Shown here in pieces: positions 1 to 6,591 of a stretch of 10,193 nt of DNA. Every line of letters starts with the position of its first letter. Positions within the stretch are counted from its first letter, which is position 1. The stretch spans positions 1-10,193 of the forward strand of contig CAYTPC010000112.1 in the NCBI GenBank assembly GCA_964439605.1, written 5' to 3'. The translations under genes were made by a program, and so were the position numbers. The notes under the pieces were generated by a model. It saw only the letters and a list, made by a program, of their open reading frames with translations. It ran no database searches and was not told the origin of the DNA. The DNA comes from JAITWT01 sp964439605. GTDB lineage: Bacteria > Pseudomonadota > Gammaproteobacteria > Burkholderiales > Burkholderiaceae_C.

Positions 1-136
1 CCGGCCGGGGTTGAAAGCGGGTGACGGTTTCATCCCCGTCCCAGTAAGTCTTGATCCGATGCCCCTGTTCATTGAGCCGGCCGCAACCGTAGCAATGGGC
101 GACATTTTCCGGGTAGTAATCCTGAAAGGCTTTCAT
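1..136 (-). CDS. PaaI-like hotdog thioesterase, N-terminal part (truncated by window edge)
   Basis: Only the first 45 residues are inside the window. The protein starts MKAFQDYYPENVAHCYGCG and continues with a GRLNEQGHRIKTYWDGDE segment, which I recognise as the N-terminus of PaaI-family hotdog-fold thioesterases; these usually hydrolyse acyl-CoA thioesters in the cytoplasm. The catalytic part lies beyond position 1 and cannot be inspected, so substrate is unknown. The ATG at 134-136 is preceded on the minus strand by AGGAGA at a good distance, which fixes the start. The gene lies 18 bp downstream of the Fic gene stop on the same strand, so co-transcription with Fic is plausible, although it has its own strong ribosome site. 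Family call is fairly sure, function is not. Confidence 0.75.
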   Translation of the reverse strand, partial: MKAFQDYYPENVAHCYGCGRLNEQGHRIKTYWDGDETVTRFQPRP

Positions 137-154
137 GGGGGTCTCCTGGTAACT

Positions 155-1231
155 TCAAGCGTCATAAACAACCACGGATAGCGTATACCACGTCCCCCGC
201 GCCTTGCCGTGCTGCCGCACGCGCCCATCCGTAACCAGTTCCCGCAGCCGCACCTTCAAGGTGTTGCGATTCCCGCCGGTCATCTCCGCAAGCTGCGCAA
301 TCGTCAGCCGCTCCTTCCCCCGCAACGCCTTGAGGACCTGCACCGATAGCTCCGGCAAATCGGCCTCGTTGGTCTGGGCTGCTCGCTCGCGGTCCAACCG
401 GGCGGCAAGGCCATCTTTCTGTTTCTTGAGGGAGCGCAGGAAGAAGCCCACCCACGGCTCCCAATCCGGCGTTTCGCTATTGAGTGTGGTTTGCGTGCGC
501 CGCAGCGCCTTGTAGTAGAACTCCTTGTTTTCCTCGATCACGCGCTCCAGCGAGGCGTAGGGCACGTAGGCGTAGCCCGCTCGCAGCAGGAGCAGCGTGG
601 TGAGCACGCGAGAGAGCCGTCCGTTGCCGTCCTGAAAAGGGTGGATCGCCAGAAACACCACGACGAAAACGGCGATGACGAGCAGGGGATGCAGGGCTTC
701 TTCGTCCAGCGTTTTTCGCGTCCAGGCCACGAGCGCCTCCATTTCGCGTGGCGTGTCGAAAGGCGATGCCGTTGCGAACACGATGCCGATTTCCCGCCCA
801 TCCGCGTCGAAGGCTGCGACATGGTTGGGCAGCGTCTTGTAAGAACCGCGGTAGCGCTCGTCCTTGTCGCTGTGGCGCAGCAGGGTTCGGTGCAGTTGGC
901 GGATATGGTTTTCGGTCAGGCGCAGGTCGGACCACGCCTCGAAGACGAGGTCCATCGCTTCGGCATATCCGGCCACTTCCTGCTCGTCGCGGGTCTTGAA
1001 AGACTGGATGGAGAGCGCGCGAGAGAGCAGGTCATCGACCTCGGCATCCGACAGCTTGGCCCCTTCGATGCGCGTGGAGGAGCCGACGCTTTCGATGGTG
1101 GCCACTTTGCGCAGTGCGCTCAAGCGATCCGGCGCGAGTGTTTTGAGTGCTTCCCACCGGCCTTTGAACTCGTCGATTTCGGCGATGAGTTGCACCAAGC
1201 CGGAGCTGGGGGAAAGCTTGGGTTCTCTCAT
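155..1231 (-). CDS. Fic-family AMP-transferase (class II-like) with C-terminal winged helix
   Basis: Fic enzymes usually transfer AMP from ATP onto a hydroxyl side chain of a target protein. Counting from the ATG at 1231 (358 aa), the core motif HPFQDGNGRLSR is complete at residues 197-208, with catalytic His197 and the nucleotide-binding Asn/Gly/Arg residues. An inhibitory-helix motif, SSTRIEG at 51-57 with Glu56, sits in the N-terminal helical region, as in class II Fic proteins that block their own ATP site. Residues ~295-350 (LTIAQLAEMTGGNRNTLKVR and onward) look like a winged helix-turn-helix, suggesting DNA binding and possible autoregulation. An upstream TTG at 1273 is in frame, but it lies upstream of the best -10 box (1263-1268), so the ATG at 1229-1231 is preferred. 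The ribosome site is weak. All key residues are present, so the enzyme is probably active; the target is unknown. Confidence 0.9.
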   Translation of the reverse strand: MREPKLSPSSGLVQLIAEIDEFKGRWEALKTLAPDRLSALRKVATIESVGSSTRIEGAKLSDAEVDDLLSRALSIQSFKTRDEQEVAGYAEAMDLVFEAWSDLRLTENHIRQLHRTLLRHSDKDERYRGSYKTLPNHVAAFDADGREIGIVFATASPFDTPREMEALVAWTRKTLDEEALHPLLVIAVFVVVFLAIHPFQDGNGRLSRVLTTLLLLRAGYAYVPYASLERVIEENKEFYYKALRRTQTTLNSETPDWEPWVGFFLRSLKKQKDGLAARLDRERAAQTNEADLPELSVQVLKALRGKERLTIAQLAEMTGGNRNTLKVRLRELVTDGRVRQHGKARGTWYTLSVVVYDA

Positions 1232-1245
1232 GTTGGGTGCTCGAT

Positions 1246-1288
1246 ACCTGATTTCATACCCAATAATACCCAATTACACCTGATTTCA
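1246..1288 (-). promoter_or_regulatory. Fic promoter with nested direct repeats (candidate operator)
   Basis: The 11-mer ACCTGATTTCA (plus-strand reading) occurs at 1246-1256 and again, identical, at 1278-1288, 32 bp apart or about three helical turns. Between them the 9-mer ATACCCAAT occurs at 1256-1264 and 1266-1274, exactly 10 bp apart. On the minus strand a -10-like TATTAT (1263-1268) lies across the inner repeats. No good -35 is visible: GTGAAA 15 bp upstream is the best candidate. Phased repeats over a -10 box fit a repressor or activator site, and the Fic winged helix is an obvious candidate ligand. That link is inference. Confidence 0.5.
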
Positions 1289-1383
1289 CTGGTTTCCATG
1301 ATCGCCAGCCGGCCAAGAGGGGGCCTGATGCATGGATTAAGAGCCAAATTCACAGCGCCCGCCAGCGCGCTACGCTTGCTGTG

Positions 1384-1407
1384 TAGTTTCTACATTTGTA
1401 GATACTA
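1384..1407 (+). promoter_or_regulatory. Operator-like palindrome upstream of the mazE remnant
   Basis: A 24-bp near-perfect inverted repeat: the inner arms TCTACA and TGTAGA (separated by TT) are exact, and the outer arms TAGTT and TACTA match at four of five positions. It ends at the ribosome site of the antitoxin gene. A weak -35 TTGCTG (1376-1381) and a -10-like TAGATA (1399-1404) with 17-bp spacing would place it inside the promoter. MazE-type antitoxins repress their own operon by binding such palindromes, so this is probably the autoregulatory operator, still intact although the genes are broken. Confidence 0.6.
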
Positions 1408-1412
1408 GGAGG
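1407..1412 (+). promoter_or_regulatory. Strong Shine-Dalgarno of the mazE remnant
   Basis: AGGAGG with an 8-nt spacer to the GTG at 1421. It supports GTG as the true start of the antitoxin, giving the family-typical N-terminus MELYVKKWGNSASVRIP. Confidence 0.75.
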
Positions 1413-1420
1413 AACGCGTC

Positions 1421-1658
1421 GTGGAACTGTATGTGAAGAAGTGGGGCAACAGCGCCTCAGTGCGCATTCCCGCCTCGATCATGGCGGCGGCCCGCCTGAG
1501 CATTGACCAGGCGGTGGAGATGCGCGAAGAAGGGGGGGCGCATCGTGATCGAGCCTGTGCGCGGCGATGATCTGGCAACGCTGGTCGCCGGCATCACGCC
1601 CGCCAACCGGCATGACGAAGTGTCATTCGGGCCAGCGGCCGGCAAGGAAGCTTTTTGA
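1421..1658 (+). pseudogene. mazE: MazE-type antitoxin, frameshifted in a G7 run
   Basis: The first 38 codons give a clean AbrB/MazE-fold antitoxin N-terminus: MELYVKKWGNSASVRIPASI, then an AAARLSIDQAVEMREEGG segment. At 1532-1538 there are seven consecutive G. In the frame as written, translation leaves the family sequence and stops at 1568-1570, giving 49 aa. Reading the run as six G restores a normal C-terminus, GRIVIEPVRGDDLATLVAGI and onward, ending in GPAAGKEAF with TGA at 1656-1658 (78 aa, the usual size). That stop would overlap the toxin ATG as TGATG. Intact MazE binds DNA through its N-terminal domain and neutralises MazF with its C-terminal tail; the shifted product lacks that tail. 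A sequencing error in the homopolymer is possible, but the toxin is independently damaged, so real decay is likely. Confidence 0.8.
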
Positions 1659-1936
1659 TGGCAGCGTACGTGCCCGACGCCGGCGATATCGTCTGGCTGC
1701 AATTCGACCCGCAAGCCGGGCATGAGCAAGCCGACCACCGCCCAGCACTGGTGCTCAGTCCGGCGCTGTACAACGCCCGCGCCGGACGATGCCGTACAGG
1801 CGCCATGCCCGGTGTGGCCGGTGCGCACCACACCTACACGGGGGAACAATTGGCGGTTGTGACATGGGCCACCCGCACAACCCGGGTGCCTTACCATTAC
1901 CGCCAAGCCATGCACTTCTGTCACGCACGGCCATGA
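1658..1936 (+). pseudogene. MazF/ChpB-type toxin, C-terminal part replaced
   Basis: MazF toxins are small mRNA-cleaving endoribonucleases of ~110 aa. Residues 1-43 of this reading frame (MAAYVPDAGDIVWLQFDPQA, then GHEQADHRPALVLSPALYNARAG) match the family N-terminus with its conserved RPALVLSP strand. From about position 1787 the product continues with RCRTGAMPGVAGAHHTYTGE and onward to 92 aa, and lacks the family's CCP/TT stretch, the central core and the C-terminal helix. I do not recognise the ~150-bp replacement in any frame; it is probably foreign or rearranged DNA. The toxin is therefore very probably inactive. The ATG overlaps the corrected antitoxin stop, the normal coupling in these modules. 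An in-frame TTG at 1655 would add only one residue. Confidence 0.75.
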
Positions 1937-1949
1937 GAGAGTGACTGCC

Positions 1950-2819
1950 ATGAAATGGAAAGGCAACCGGGAATCAAGCAATGTGGAAGACCGCCGCGGC
2001 GACCCCGGCGGGGGCGGCTTTGGCTTTGGCGGGCGTTCGATCGGCATCGGCGCGGTGGTGCTGGCGCTGGTGGGCTGGGGCGTGTTCGGTATCAATCCGT
2101 TGACGACGCTGAGTTTGCTCTCGGGCGGCGCGCCGCCGGAACAGCAACAGACTCCGGCGCATGCTCCGCCGGACAACGATGAGGGCGCGGCCTTTGTCTC
2201 TACCGTGTTGGCTTCGACCGAGGACGTGTGGGGCCAGGTTTTTCAGCAGGCGGGCCAGCGCTATGCGCAGCCCAGGCTGGTGCTCTACCGCGGCGTGACG
2301 CCCACGGCCTGTGGCACGGGGCAGGCGGCGATGGGGCCGTTTTACTGCCCTGCCGACCAGAAGGTGTATCTGGACATGGACTTTTTCGACACCATGAACC
2401 GGCAACTGGGCGCGCCGGGCATGTTCGCACGCGCGTATGTGATCGCGCACGAGGTGGGCCATCATGTGCAAAAGCTCACGGGCGTCAGCGACAAGGTCGA
2501 TGGGCTGCGCGGGCGGGTAAGCCAGACGCAGCAAAACGCCATGTCGGTGCGGGTGGAGTTGCAGGCCGATTGCTATGCGGGCATCTGGGCCAATCATTCG
2601 CAGCAGGCCAGGCAATGGCTCGATCAGGGCGACATCGAATCAGCCCTGAACGCCGCCTCGCGGATCGGCGACGATACCTTGCAGCGCGAGCAAAGCGGCG
2701 TGGTGCGGCCCGATAGCTTCACGCACGGCTCCAGCGCCCAGCGCGTACGCTGGGTCACGCAGGGCCACAAGACAGGCAACCCGCAGGCGTGCGACACCTT
2801 CAGCGCACAGGCTCTCTGA
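1950..2819 (+). CDS. ypfJ: YpfJ-family neutral zinc metallopeptidase, membrane-anchored
   Basis: This 289-aa protein has the YpfJ/Zn_peptidase layout. It begins MKWKGNRESSNVEDRRGD, the typical family start, followed by a glycine-rich linker (19-28) and one membrane segment at about 31-49 (IGIGAVVLALVGWGVFGI). A Pro/Gln/Ala-rich spacer (~60-78) leads to the peptidase domain. The zinc motif HEVGHH is at 167-172, with a downstream ELQADCYAGIW (203-213) that in this family supplies an acidic ligand. Cysteines at 121, 133, 208 and 281 could matter for an exported domain. The ATG at 1950 is preferred over an in-frame GTG at 1941 because it gives the family N-terminus. Substrate is unknown for the family. 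The gene follows the toxin remnant by 13 bp and is convergent with yicC. Confidence 0.9.
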   Translation: MKWKGNRESSNVEDRRGDPGGGGFGFGGRSIGIGAVVLALVGWGVFGINPLTTLSLLSGGAPPEQQQTPAHAPPDNDEGAAFVSTVLASTEDVWGQVFQQAGQRYAQPRLVLYRGVTPTACGTGQAAMGPFYCPADQKVYLDMDFFDTMNRQLGAPGMFARAYVIAHEVGHHVQKLTGVSDKVDGLRGRVSQTQQNAMSVRVELQADCYAGIWANHSQQARQWLDQGDIESALNAASRIGDDTLQREQSGVVRPDSFTHGSSAQRVRWVTQGHKTGNPQACDTFSAQAL

Positions 2820-2835
2820 GCCTGCTTTTCTCTAT

Positions 2836-2860
2836 AAATCAACGACTTAGCCGTCGATTT
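2836..2860 (-). terminator. Candidate terminator hairpin between convergent ypfJ and yicC
   Basis: Read on the minus strand, a 9-bp stem with one G-U pair (AAATCGACG, 7-nt loop, CGTTGATTT) lies 26 bp beyond the yicC stop and 16 bp beyond the ypfJ stop. No long T run follows on either strand, so it is weak as an intrinsic terminator. It is the only hairpin I see in this convergent gap. Confidence 0.35.
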
Positions 2861-2886
2861 GGGGCGGCATGGCACCCCTTGAAACT

Positions 2887-3804
2887 TCATTCCAGGTTTT
2901 GCACCTGCTCGCGCATTTGCTCGATCAACACTTTCATGTCGATCCCGATGCGCGTGAGTTCGAGCGCAGCCGATTTGGAACCCAGGGTGTTCGCCTCGCG
3001 ATGCAGTTCCTGGATCAGGAAGTCGAGCCGCTTGCCGATTTCTCCGCCTTTCTGGAGCAGATGTTCGATTTCATCCAGGTGCGAAGCCAAGCGCGTCAGT
3101 TCTTCGGCCACGTCGATGCGGATCGCGAAAGCGGTGGCTTCGGCCAGCGCGCGGTCTTGCGCAGCCTCGGGCACAGTGGCGCCGCCGGTCAATCCCATGG
3201 CCTCTTGCCAGCGTTCGAGAAAGCGCGCGCGTTGCTGTTCGACCAGCCGGGGCACCAGCGGAGCGGCCTGGGCGGTGAGTTTGCGCAGTTGATCCAGGCG
3301 TTCGCGCAGCATCACGGCTAGCCGGCCGCCTTCGCGCTCGCGTGCGGTCATGAGCTGATCCAGCACCTGGGCGCTCAATTCGAGCAACGCGGGGCCCCAG
3401 TTACCCGGGTTGGCGCCCTCCAGGCTGGCCAAGCGCAGAACGTCGGCAACGCTCAATTCACGCGCGCCAGGCAGCCAGGCGCGAATGTTGTTTTGCACGT
3501 TGTCCAGGCGCTGCAGCAACAAGGTCGATGGCTCGGCGACGCGGTCCGATGCCGCGCTTTCGATCGTGCCGCGCAATTCGACTTTGCCCCGCTTGACCCG
3601 TGCGCCGATGAGTTGGCGCAGCGCCGCTTCATGCGGGCGCAGCTCTTCGGGCAGCTTGAAGGTGAGATCAAAAAAACGGCTGTTGACCGCACGGATTTCA
3701 ATGCCGATCCGGCTTGCGGCGGCGTCGTGTTCTTCGGATTGCGCGGTGCTTTCCATGACACTGCGCTGGCCACTTGCGTAGCCGGTCATGCTGTAAACTG
3801 GCAT
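2887..3804 (-). CDS. yicC: YicC family endoribonuclease
   Basis: 305 aa starting MPVYSMTGYASGQ; the MTGYA start is a family hallmark. The YicC_N domain (about 1-165) contains EIRAVNSRFFDLTFKLPEEL and RGKVELRG. The C-terminal DUF1732 domain ends RLDFLIQELHREANTLGSKS and VLIEQMREQVQNLE, almost as in E. coli YicC. That protein is a stress-induced endoribonuclease reported to act on small RNAs. An extra ~12 residues (ESTAQSEEHDAAA) follow the first strand and explain the slightly longer size than E. coli (287 aa). A reading frame extends upstream to 3933, but the ATG at 3804 has GAGG seven bases upstream and gives the conserved N-terminus. It is divergent from the kinase gene across 91 bp. Confidence 0.93.
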   Translation of the reverse strand: MPVYSMTGYASGQRSVMESTAQSEEHDAAASRIGIEIRAVNSRFFDLTFKLPEELRPHEAALRQLIGARVKRGKVELRGTIESAASDRVAEPSTLLLQRLDNVQNNIRAWLPGARELSVADVLRLASLEGANPGNWGPALLELSAQVLDQLMTAREREGGRLAVMLRERLDQLRKLTAQAAPLVPRLVEQQRARFLERWQEAMGLTGGATVPEAAQDRALAEATAFAIRIDVAEELTRLASHLDEIEHLLQKGGEIGKRLDFLIQELHREANTLGSKSAALELTRIGIDMKVLIEQMREQVQNLE

Positions 3805-3846
3805 TGTGCCTCGCTGTGTGTTTGCGTCTATCCGCACAAGGCTCGA

Positions 3847-3879
3847 TACGGCGTTGCTCGCCGTACCAAGTGCTCTTGG
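3847..3879 (+). promoter_or_regulatory. Two back-to-back inverted repeats in the yicC/kinase divergent region
   Basis: TACGGCG (3847-3853) and CGCCGTA (3859-3865) form a perfect 7-bp stem with a 5-nt loop. CCAAG (3866-3870) and CTTGG (3875-3879) follow with no gap as a perfect 5-bp stem with a 4-nt loop. The pair ends 16 bp before the kinase ATG and fills the middle of the 91-bp divergent gap. They may be operator sites for either gene or a structured leader of the kinase mRNA. I see no convincing -35/-10 pair here. Confidence 0.45.
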
Positions 3880-3895
3880 GCAAAGCTCCTGAATT

Positions 3896-4927
3896 ATGTC
3901 AAAGGTCAAACCGTCACCGTTGTTGACGAACATGGTGATTGGCGGCTATCGCATCGTGCGATGTTTGTCGGCTGGCGGTTTTGGCGCGGTGTACCTCGCG
4001 GTTGATGAAGCGGGGCAGCAAGTGGCGATCAAGGAGTATCTTCCGGCTTCGCTGGTGACACGCGGCGCAGGCGAGCGTATTCCGCGCGTGGCGCCCGAAA
4101 ATCTTTTGCTTTATAGACAGGGGCTGAGGAATTTTTTCGAGGAAGGCCGTCTGCTTGCACAGATCTCGCACGCTTCGGTGGTGCGTTTGCTCGATTTTTT
4201 CCGCGAAAGCGAAACCCTCTACATGGTGATGAGTTACCTGGAAGGATCGACTCTGTGGAATTCCATCGTCGCTGCGCGCGGTCTCAAGCAGGACAAAGTA
4301 CTTGACGAGCCGGCGATCCGATCGCTGTTCGATCGGGCGCTCAACAGCCTGTGCGTCGTGCACCAGCACAGGATGCTGCATCTGGACATCAAGCCAGCCA
4401 ACATTTTCCTGACCGCGGATGACCGTGTCGTGCTGATCGATTTCGGCGCTGCGCGTAAGATGCCCGACAAGGAAAGCGACTTCATCCGCCCGATCTGCAC
4501 CCCCGGCTTCGCTGCGCCCGAGCTGTACCGGCATGATTTGCCGATCGGGCCATGGACCGACATCTACGCAGTGGGCGCCTGCATCTATGCGTGCATGCAA
4601 GGCCGCTCACCAAGCGATGCGCTGCTGCGCATCAAGAAAGACCGCTTTGCATCGTCGCTGTCGCGGCTGCGCGGTATTTACTCTGACAACCTGATCGAGG
4701 TGGTCCAATGGTGCATGTCGCTCGACCCGCTCTCGCGCCCGCAGTCGGTATTTAAGCTGCTGAAGGAATTGGGCCGCGAAGAGGAATGGGAATGGCGCTA
4801 TACCCGCTCGGGCATTGGCGAGAAGTTGCGCTTGCTGTTTGGCAATATGCGTTCCTTCAAAACTTTCAAGAAAGAAAGGCCGCCGGAGATTTGTGCGGCC
4901 ACTACCCGAGCGACCCGAGCGGCATGA
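3896..4927 (+). CDS. Serine/threonine protein kinase (Hanks type), soluble
   Basis: 343 aa with all core kinase elements: glycine loop LSAGGFGAVYLA (24-35), ATP-binding VAIK (Lys46), acidic helix-C residues (EE, 82-83), catalytic HLDIKPANI (162-170, Asp164 and Asn169), metal-binding DFG (182-184) and AAPEL (206-210). The residue before the catalytic Asp is Leu, not Arg, so this is a non-RD kinase and may not need activation-loop phosphorylation. The domain ends near 295. A basic tail (RSGIGEKLRLLFGNMRSFKTFKKERPP) follows, with no membrane segment, PASTA or other sensor domain, so its signal is not evident. The ATG lacks a clear ribosome site. Its stop overlaps the phosphatase start (ATGA), implying coupled synthesis of the opposing pair. 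Substrates are unknown. Confidence 0.92.
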   Translation: MSKVKPSPLLTNMVIGGYRIVRCLSAGGFGAVYLAVDEAGQQVAIKEYLPASLVTRGAGERIPRVAPENLLLYRQGLRNFFEEGRLLAQISHASVVRLLDFFRESETLYMVMSYLEGSTLWNSIVAARGLKQDKVLDEPAIRSLFDRALNSLCVVHQHRMLHLDIKPANIFLTADDRVVLIDFGAARKMPDKESDFIRPICTPGFAAPELYRHDLPIGPWTDIYAVGACIYACMQGRSPSDALLRIKKDRFASSLSRLRGIYSDNLIEVVQWCMSLDPLSRPQSVFKLLKELGREEEWEWRYTRSGIGEKLRLLFGNMRSFKTFKKERPPEICAATTRATRAA

Positions 4928-5829
4928 AATTTTCGGTATCCCAGATCAGCCACAAGGGCGGCCGGCTCAAGAATGAAGACCGCATCGGCTACGGCTACAC
5001 GCGGGAGTCGAGCCTGTTTGTGCTGGCTGACGGCATGGGCGGCCATCCTCAGGGGGAGGTTGCGGCACGGATTGCCCTGCGCACCATTGCGGCGCTCTAC
5101 CAGCACCAGGCGCAACCGGTACTCCATGACGTGAAGGGATTTCTCGCTTCGGCGGTCATGGCCGGGCACCAGCAGATCATCCGTTACGCGGACGGCAAGG
5201 GCATGCACGATGCGCCGCACACGACGGTGGTTGTCGCCGTAGTGCAGGACGATCACGTGACCTGGGCGCATTGCGGCGATTCGCGCCTTTACGTGGTGCG
5301 CAACGGCAACGTGCTGGCGCGTACGCGCGATCATTCGTATGCCGAATACCGGCGTGCGCCGCAGGGTGCGCAGTCCATCAATCGCAACCTGCTGCTGAGT
5401 TGCCTGGGCGCGCCGGTCCTGCCGACCGTCGATATCCCGGCGCCGCGGCCCCTGCGCCGGGGCGACCGGATCATGCTGTGCTCGGACGGCCTGTGGAGCA
5501 TGATCGACGAGGCGCGGATCGCCCGCATACTCTCGGCGCGCCCAGTATCCGCAGCCACGCATGAGCTCGTCGAGATGGCGTTGGACCGCGGCGGCGCATC
5601 CAGCGACAACGTTTCAATGATTGCCGTCGAATGGGAACCGCCCAGCCGGCATCCCGGCACGCACGAGGTCTGCACCGACAGCATCGACGAGGGTGTGTTC
5701 GCCTCCACCATCCAGGCCGGTCTGCCGGCCAGTTGCGAGACGGATGAACTTGAGGGCGATGCGATCGATCACTGGATCGCCGAGATCAACGCGACGGTTG
5801 CACACTCGGTCTTGCACAGCAAGACTTGA
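4924..5829 (+). CDS. PP2C-family protein serine/threonine phosphatase
   Basis: 301 aa from the ATG at 4924, which overlaps the kinase stop. PP2C motifs occur in order: NEDR (17-20), the metal site DGMGG (36-40), GDSR (118-121), SDGLW (187-191) and SDN (227-229). Aspartates 36, 188 and 228 are the expected Mn/Mg ligands, so the enzyme looks active and should remove phosphates placed by the adjacent kinase. A ~60-residue acidic C-terminal extension after VEWEPP (about 241-301) is not part of the usual domain and has no motif I recognise. An upstream frame reaches back to 4786 inside the kinase gene, but the translational overlap and the family-typical start MKFSVSQISHKGGRLKNEDR favour 4924. Confidence 0.92.
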   Translation: MKFSVSQISHKGGRLKNEDRIGYGYTRESSLFVLADGMGGHPQGEVAARIALRTIAALYQHQAQPVLHDVKGFLASAVMAGHQQIIRYADGKGMHDAPHTTVVVAVVQDDHVTWAHCGDSRLYVVRNGNVLARTRDHSYAEYRRAPQGAQSINRNLLLSCLGAPVLPTVDIPAPRPLRRGDRIMLCSDGLWSMIDEARIARILSARPVSAATHELVEMALDRGGASSDNVSMIAVEWEPPSRHPGTHEVCTDSIDEGVFASTIQAGLPASCETDELEGDAIDHWIAEINATVAHSVLHSKT

Positions 5830-5852
5830 TTTTTTCTCTCCAGGGCGTTTTC

Positions 5853-6581
5853 ATGACTTCATTTACCCGGACTGGCGGCCGTGCCGCCGACCAACTGCGC
5901 CCCGTGCGCCTGACGCGCGGTTACACCGTGCATGCCGAAGGCTCGGTCCTGGTCGAATTCGGCCAGACCCGCGTGCTGTGCACCGCCTCGGTTGAAAACC
6001 GCGTGCCGTCGCACAAGAAGGGCAGCGGCCAAGGCTGGGTCACGGCCGAATACGGCATGCTGCCGCGCGCCACCCATACGCGCGGCGAACGCGAAGCCGC
6101 GCGCGGCAAGCAAAGCGGACGCACGCAGGAAATCCAGCGCCTGATCGGGCGTTCGCTGCGCGCGGTGTTCGATTTGGCGCTGCTGGGCGAACGCACCATC
6201 ACGCTCGATTGCGACGTGTTGCAGGCCGACGGCGGCACGCGCACCGCAGCCATCACCGGCGCCTTCGTTGCCGCGCACGATGCGGTGGGCGCGCTGCTGG
6301 CCAGCGGCCAGATCGCCGCCACGCCGATTCGCGACCACGTGGCCGCCGTGTCGGTCGGCATCGTGCAGGGTACGCCGCTGCTCGATCTGGAATACGCCGA
6401 AGACTCCGCCTGCGATACCGACATGAACGTGGTCATGACCGGCAGCGGCCATTTCATCGAAGTGCAAGGCACCGCCGAGGGCGCGGCCTTTTCGCGCGCG
6501 GAAATGAACACGCTGCTGGGCCTGGCCGAAAAAGGCATCGGCGAGTTGATCGCGCTGCAACGGCAGGCGTTCACCCGGTGA
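5853..6581 (+). CDS. rph: Ribonuclease PH
   Basis: 242 aa, full length for the family. RNase PH is a phosphate-dependent 3'-5' exoribonuclease that trims tRNA 3' ends and degrades structured RNA as a ring-shaped hexamer. The start MTSFTRTGGRAADQLRPV is typical. The phosphate-binding segment DGGTRTA is at 126-132, ACDTDMN with the catalytic-region Asp residues at 186-192, and VQGTAEG at 204-210. The ATG at 5853 has CAGGG upstream; an in-frame TTG at 5826 overlaps the phosphatase stop but gives a non-conserved N-terminus. The gene follows the phosphatase by 23 bp and precedes rdgB by 10 bp. Confidence 0.96.
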   Translation: MTSFTRTGGRAADQLRPVRLTRGYTVHAEGSVLVEFGQTRVLCTASVENRVPSHKKGSGQGWVTAEYGMLPRATHTRGEREAARGKQSGRTQEIQRLIGRSLRAVFDLALLGERTITLDCDVLQADGGTRTAAITGAFVAAHDAVGALLASGQIAATPIRDHVAAVSVGIVQGTPLLDLEYAEDSACDTDMNVVMTGSGHFIEVQGTAEGAAFSRAEMNTLLGLAEKGIGELIALQRQAFTR

Positions 6582-6591
6582 GCGAGGACGC

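Noticed and set aside
1229..1273. TTG at 1271-1273 as the Fic start
   Set aside because: It lies upstream of the best -10 box, has a poor ribosome site, and the extra 14 residues are encoded by the repeat region.
1289..1383. Gap between fic and the mazE remnant checked for a small gene, tRNA or attachment site
   Set aside because: Only a short GGCC-type hairpin (around 1311-1327) was seen; no cloverleaf, no coding pattern, no repeats matching elsewhere.
491..1408. 305-codon plus-strand open frame opposite fic
   Set aside because: It is antisense to a gene with intact Fic motifs, shows no family pattern, and is explained by GC-rich codon bias.
1457..2176. 239-codon minus-strand open frame across the toxin remnant and ypfJ
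   Set aside because: It crosses real plus-strand genes and has no recognisable domain. Its part over 1787-1936 was considered as a transposase remnant but matched nothing I know.
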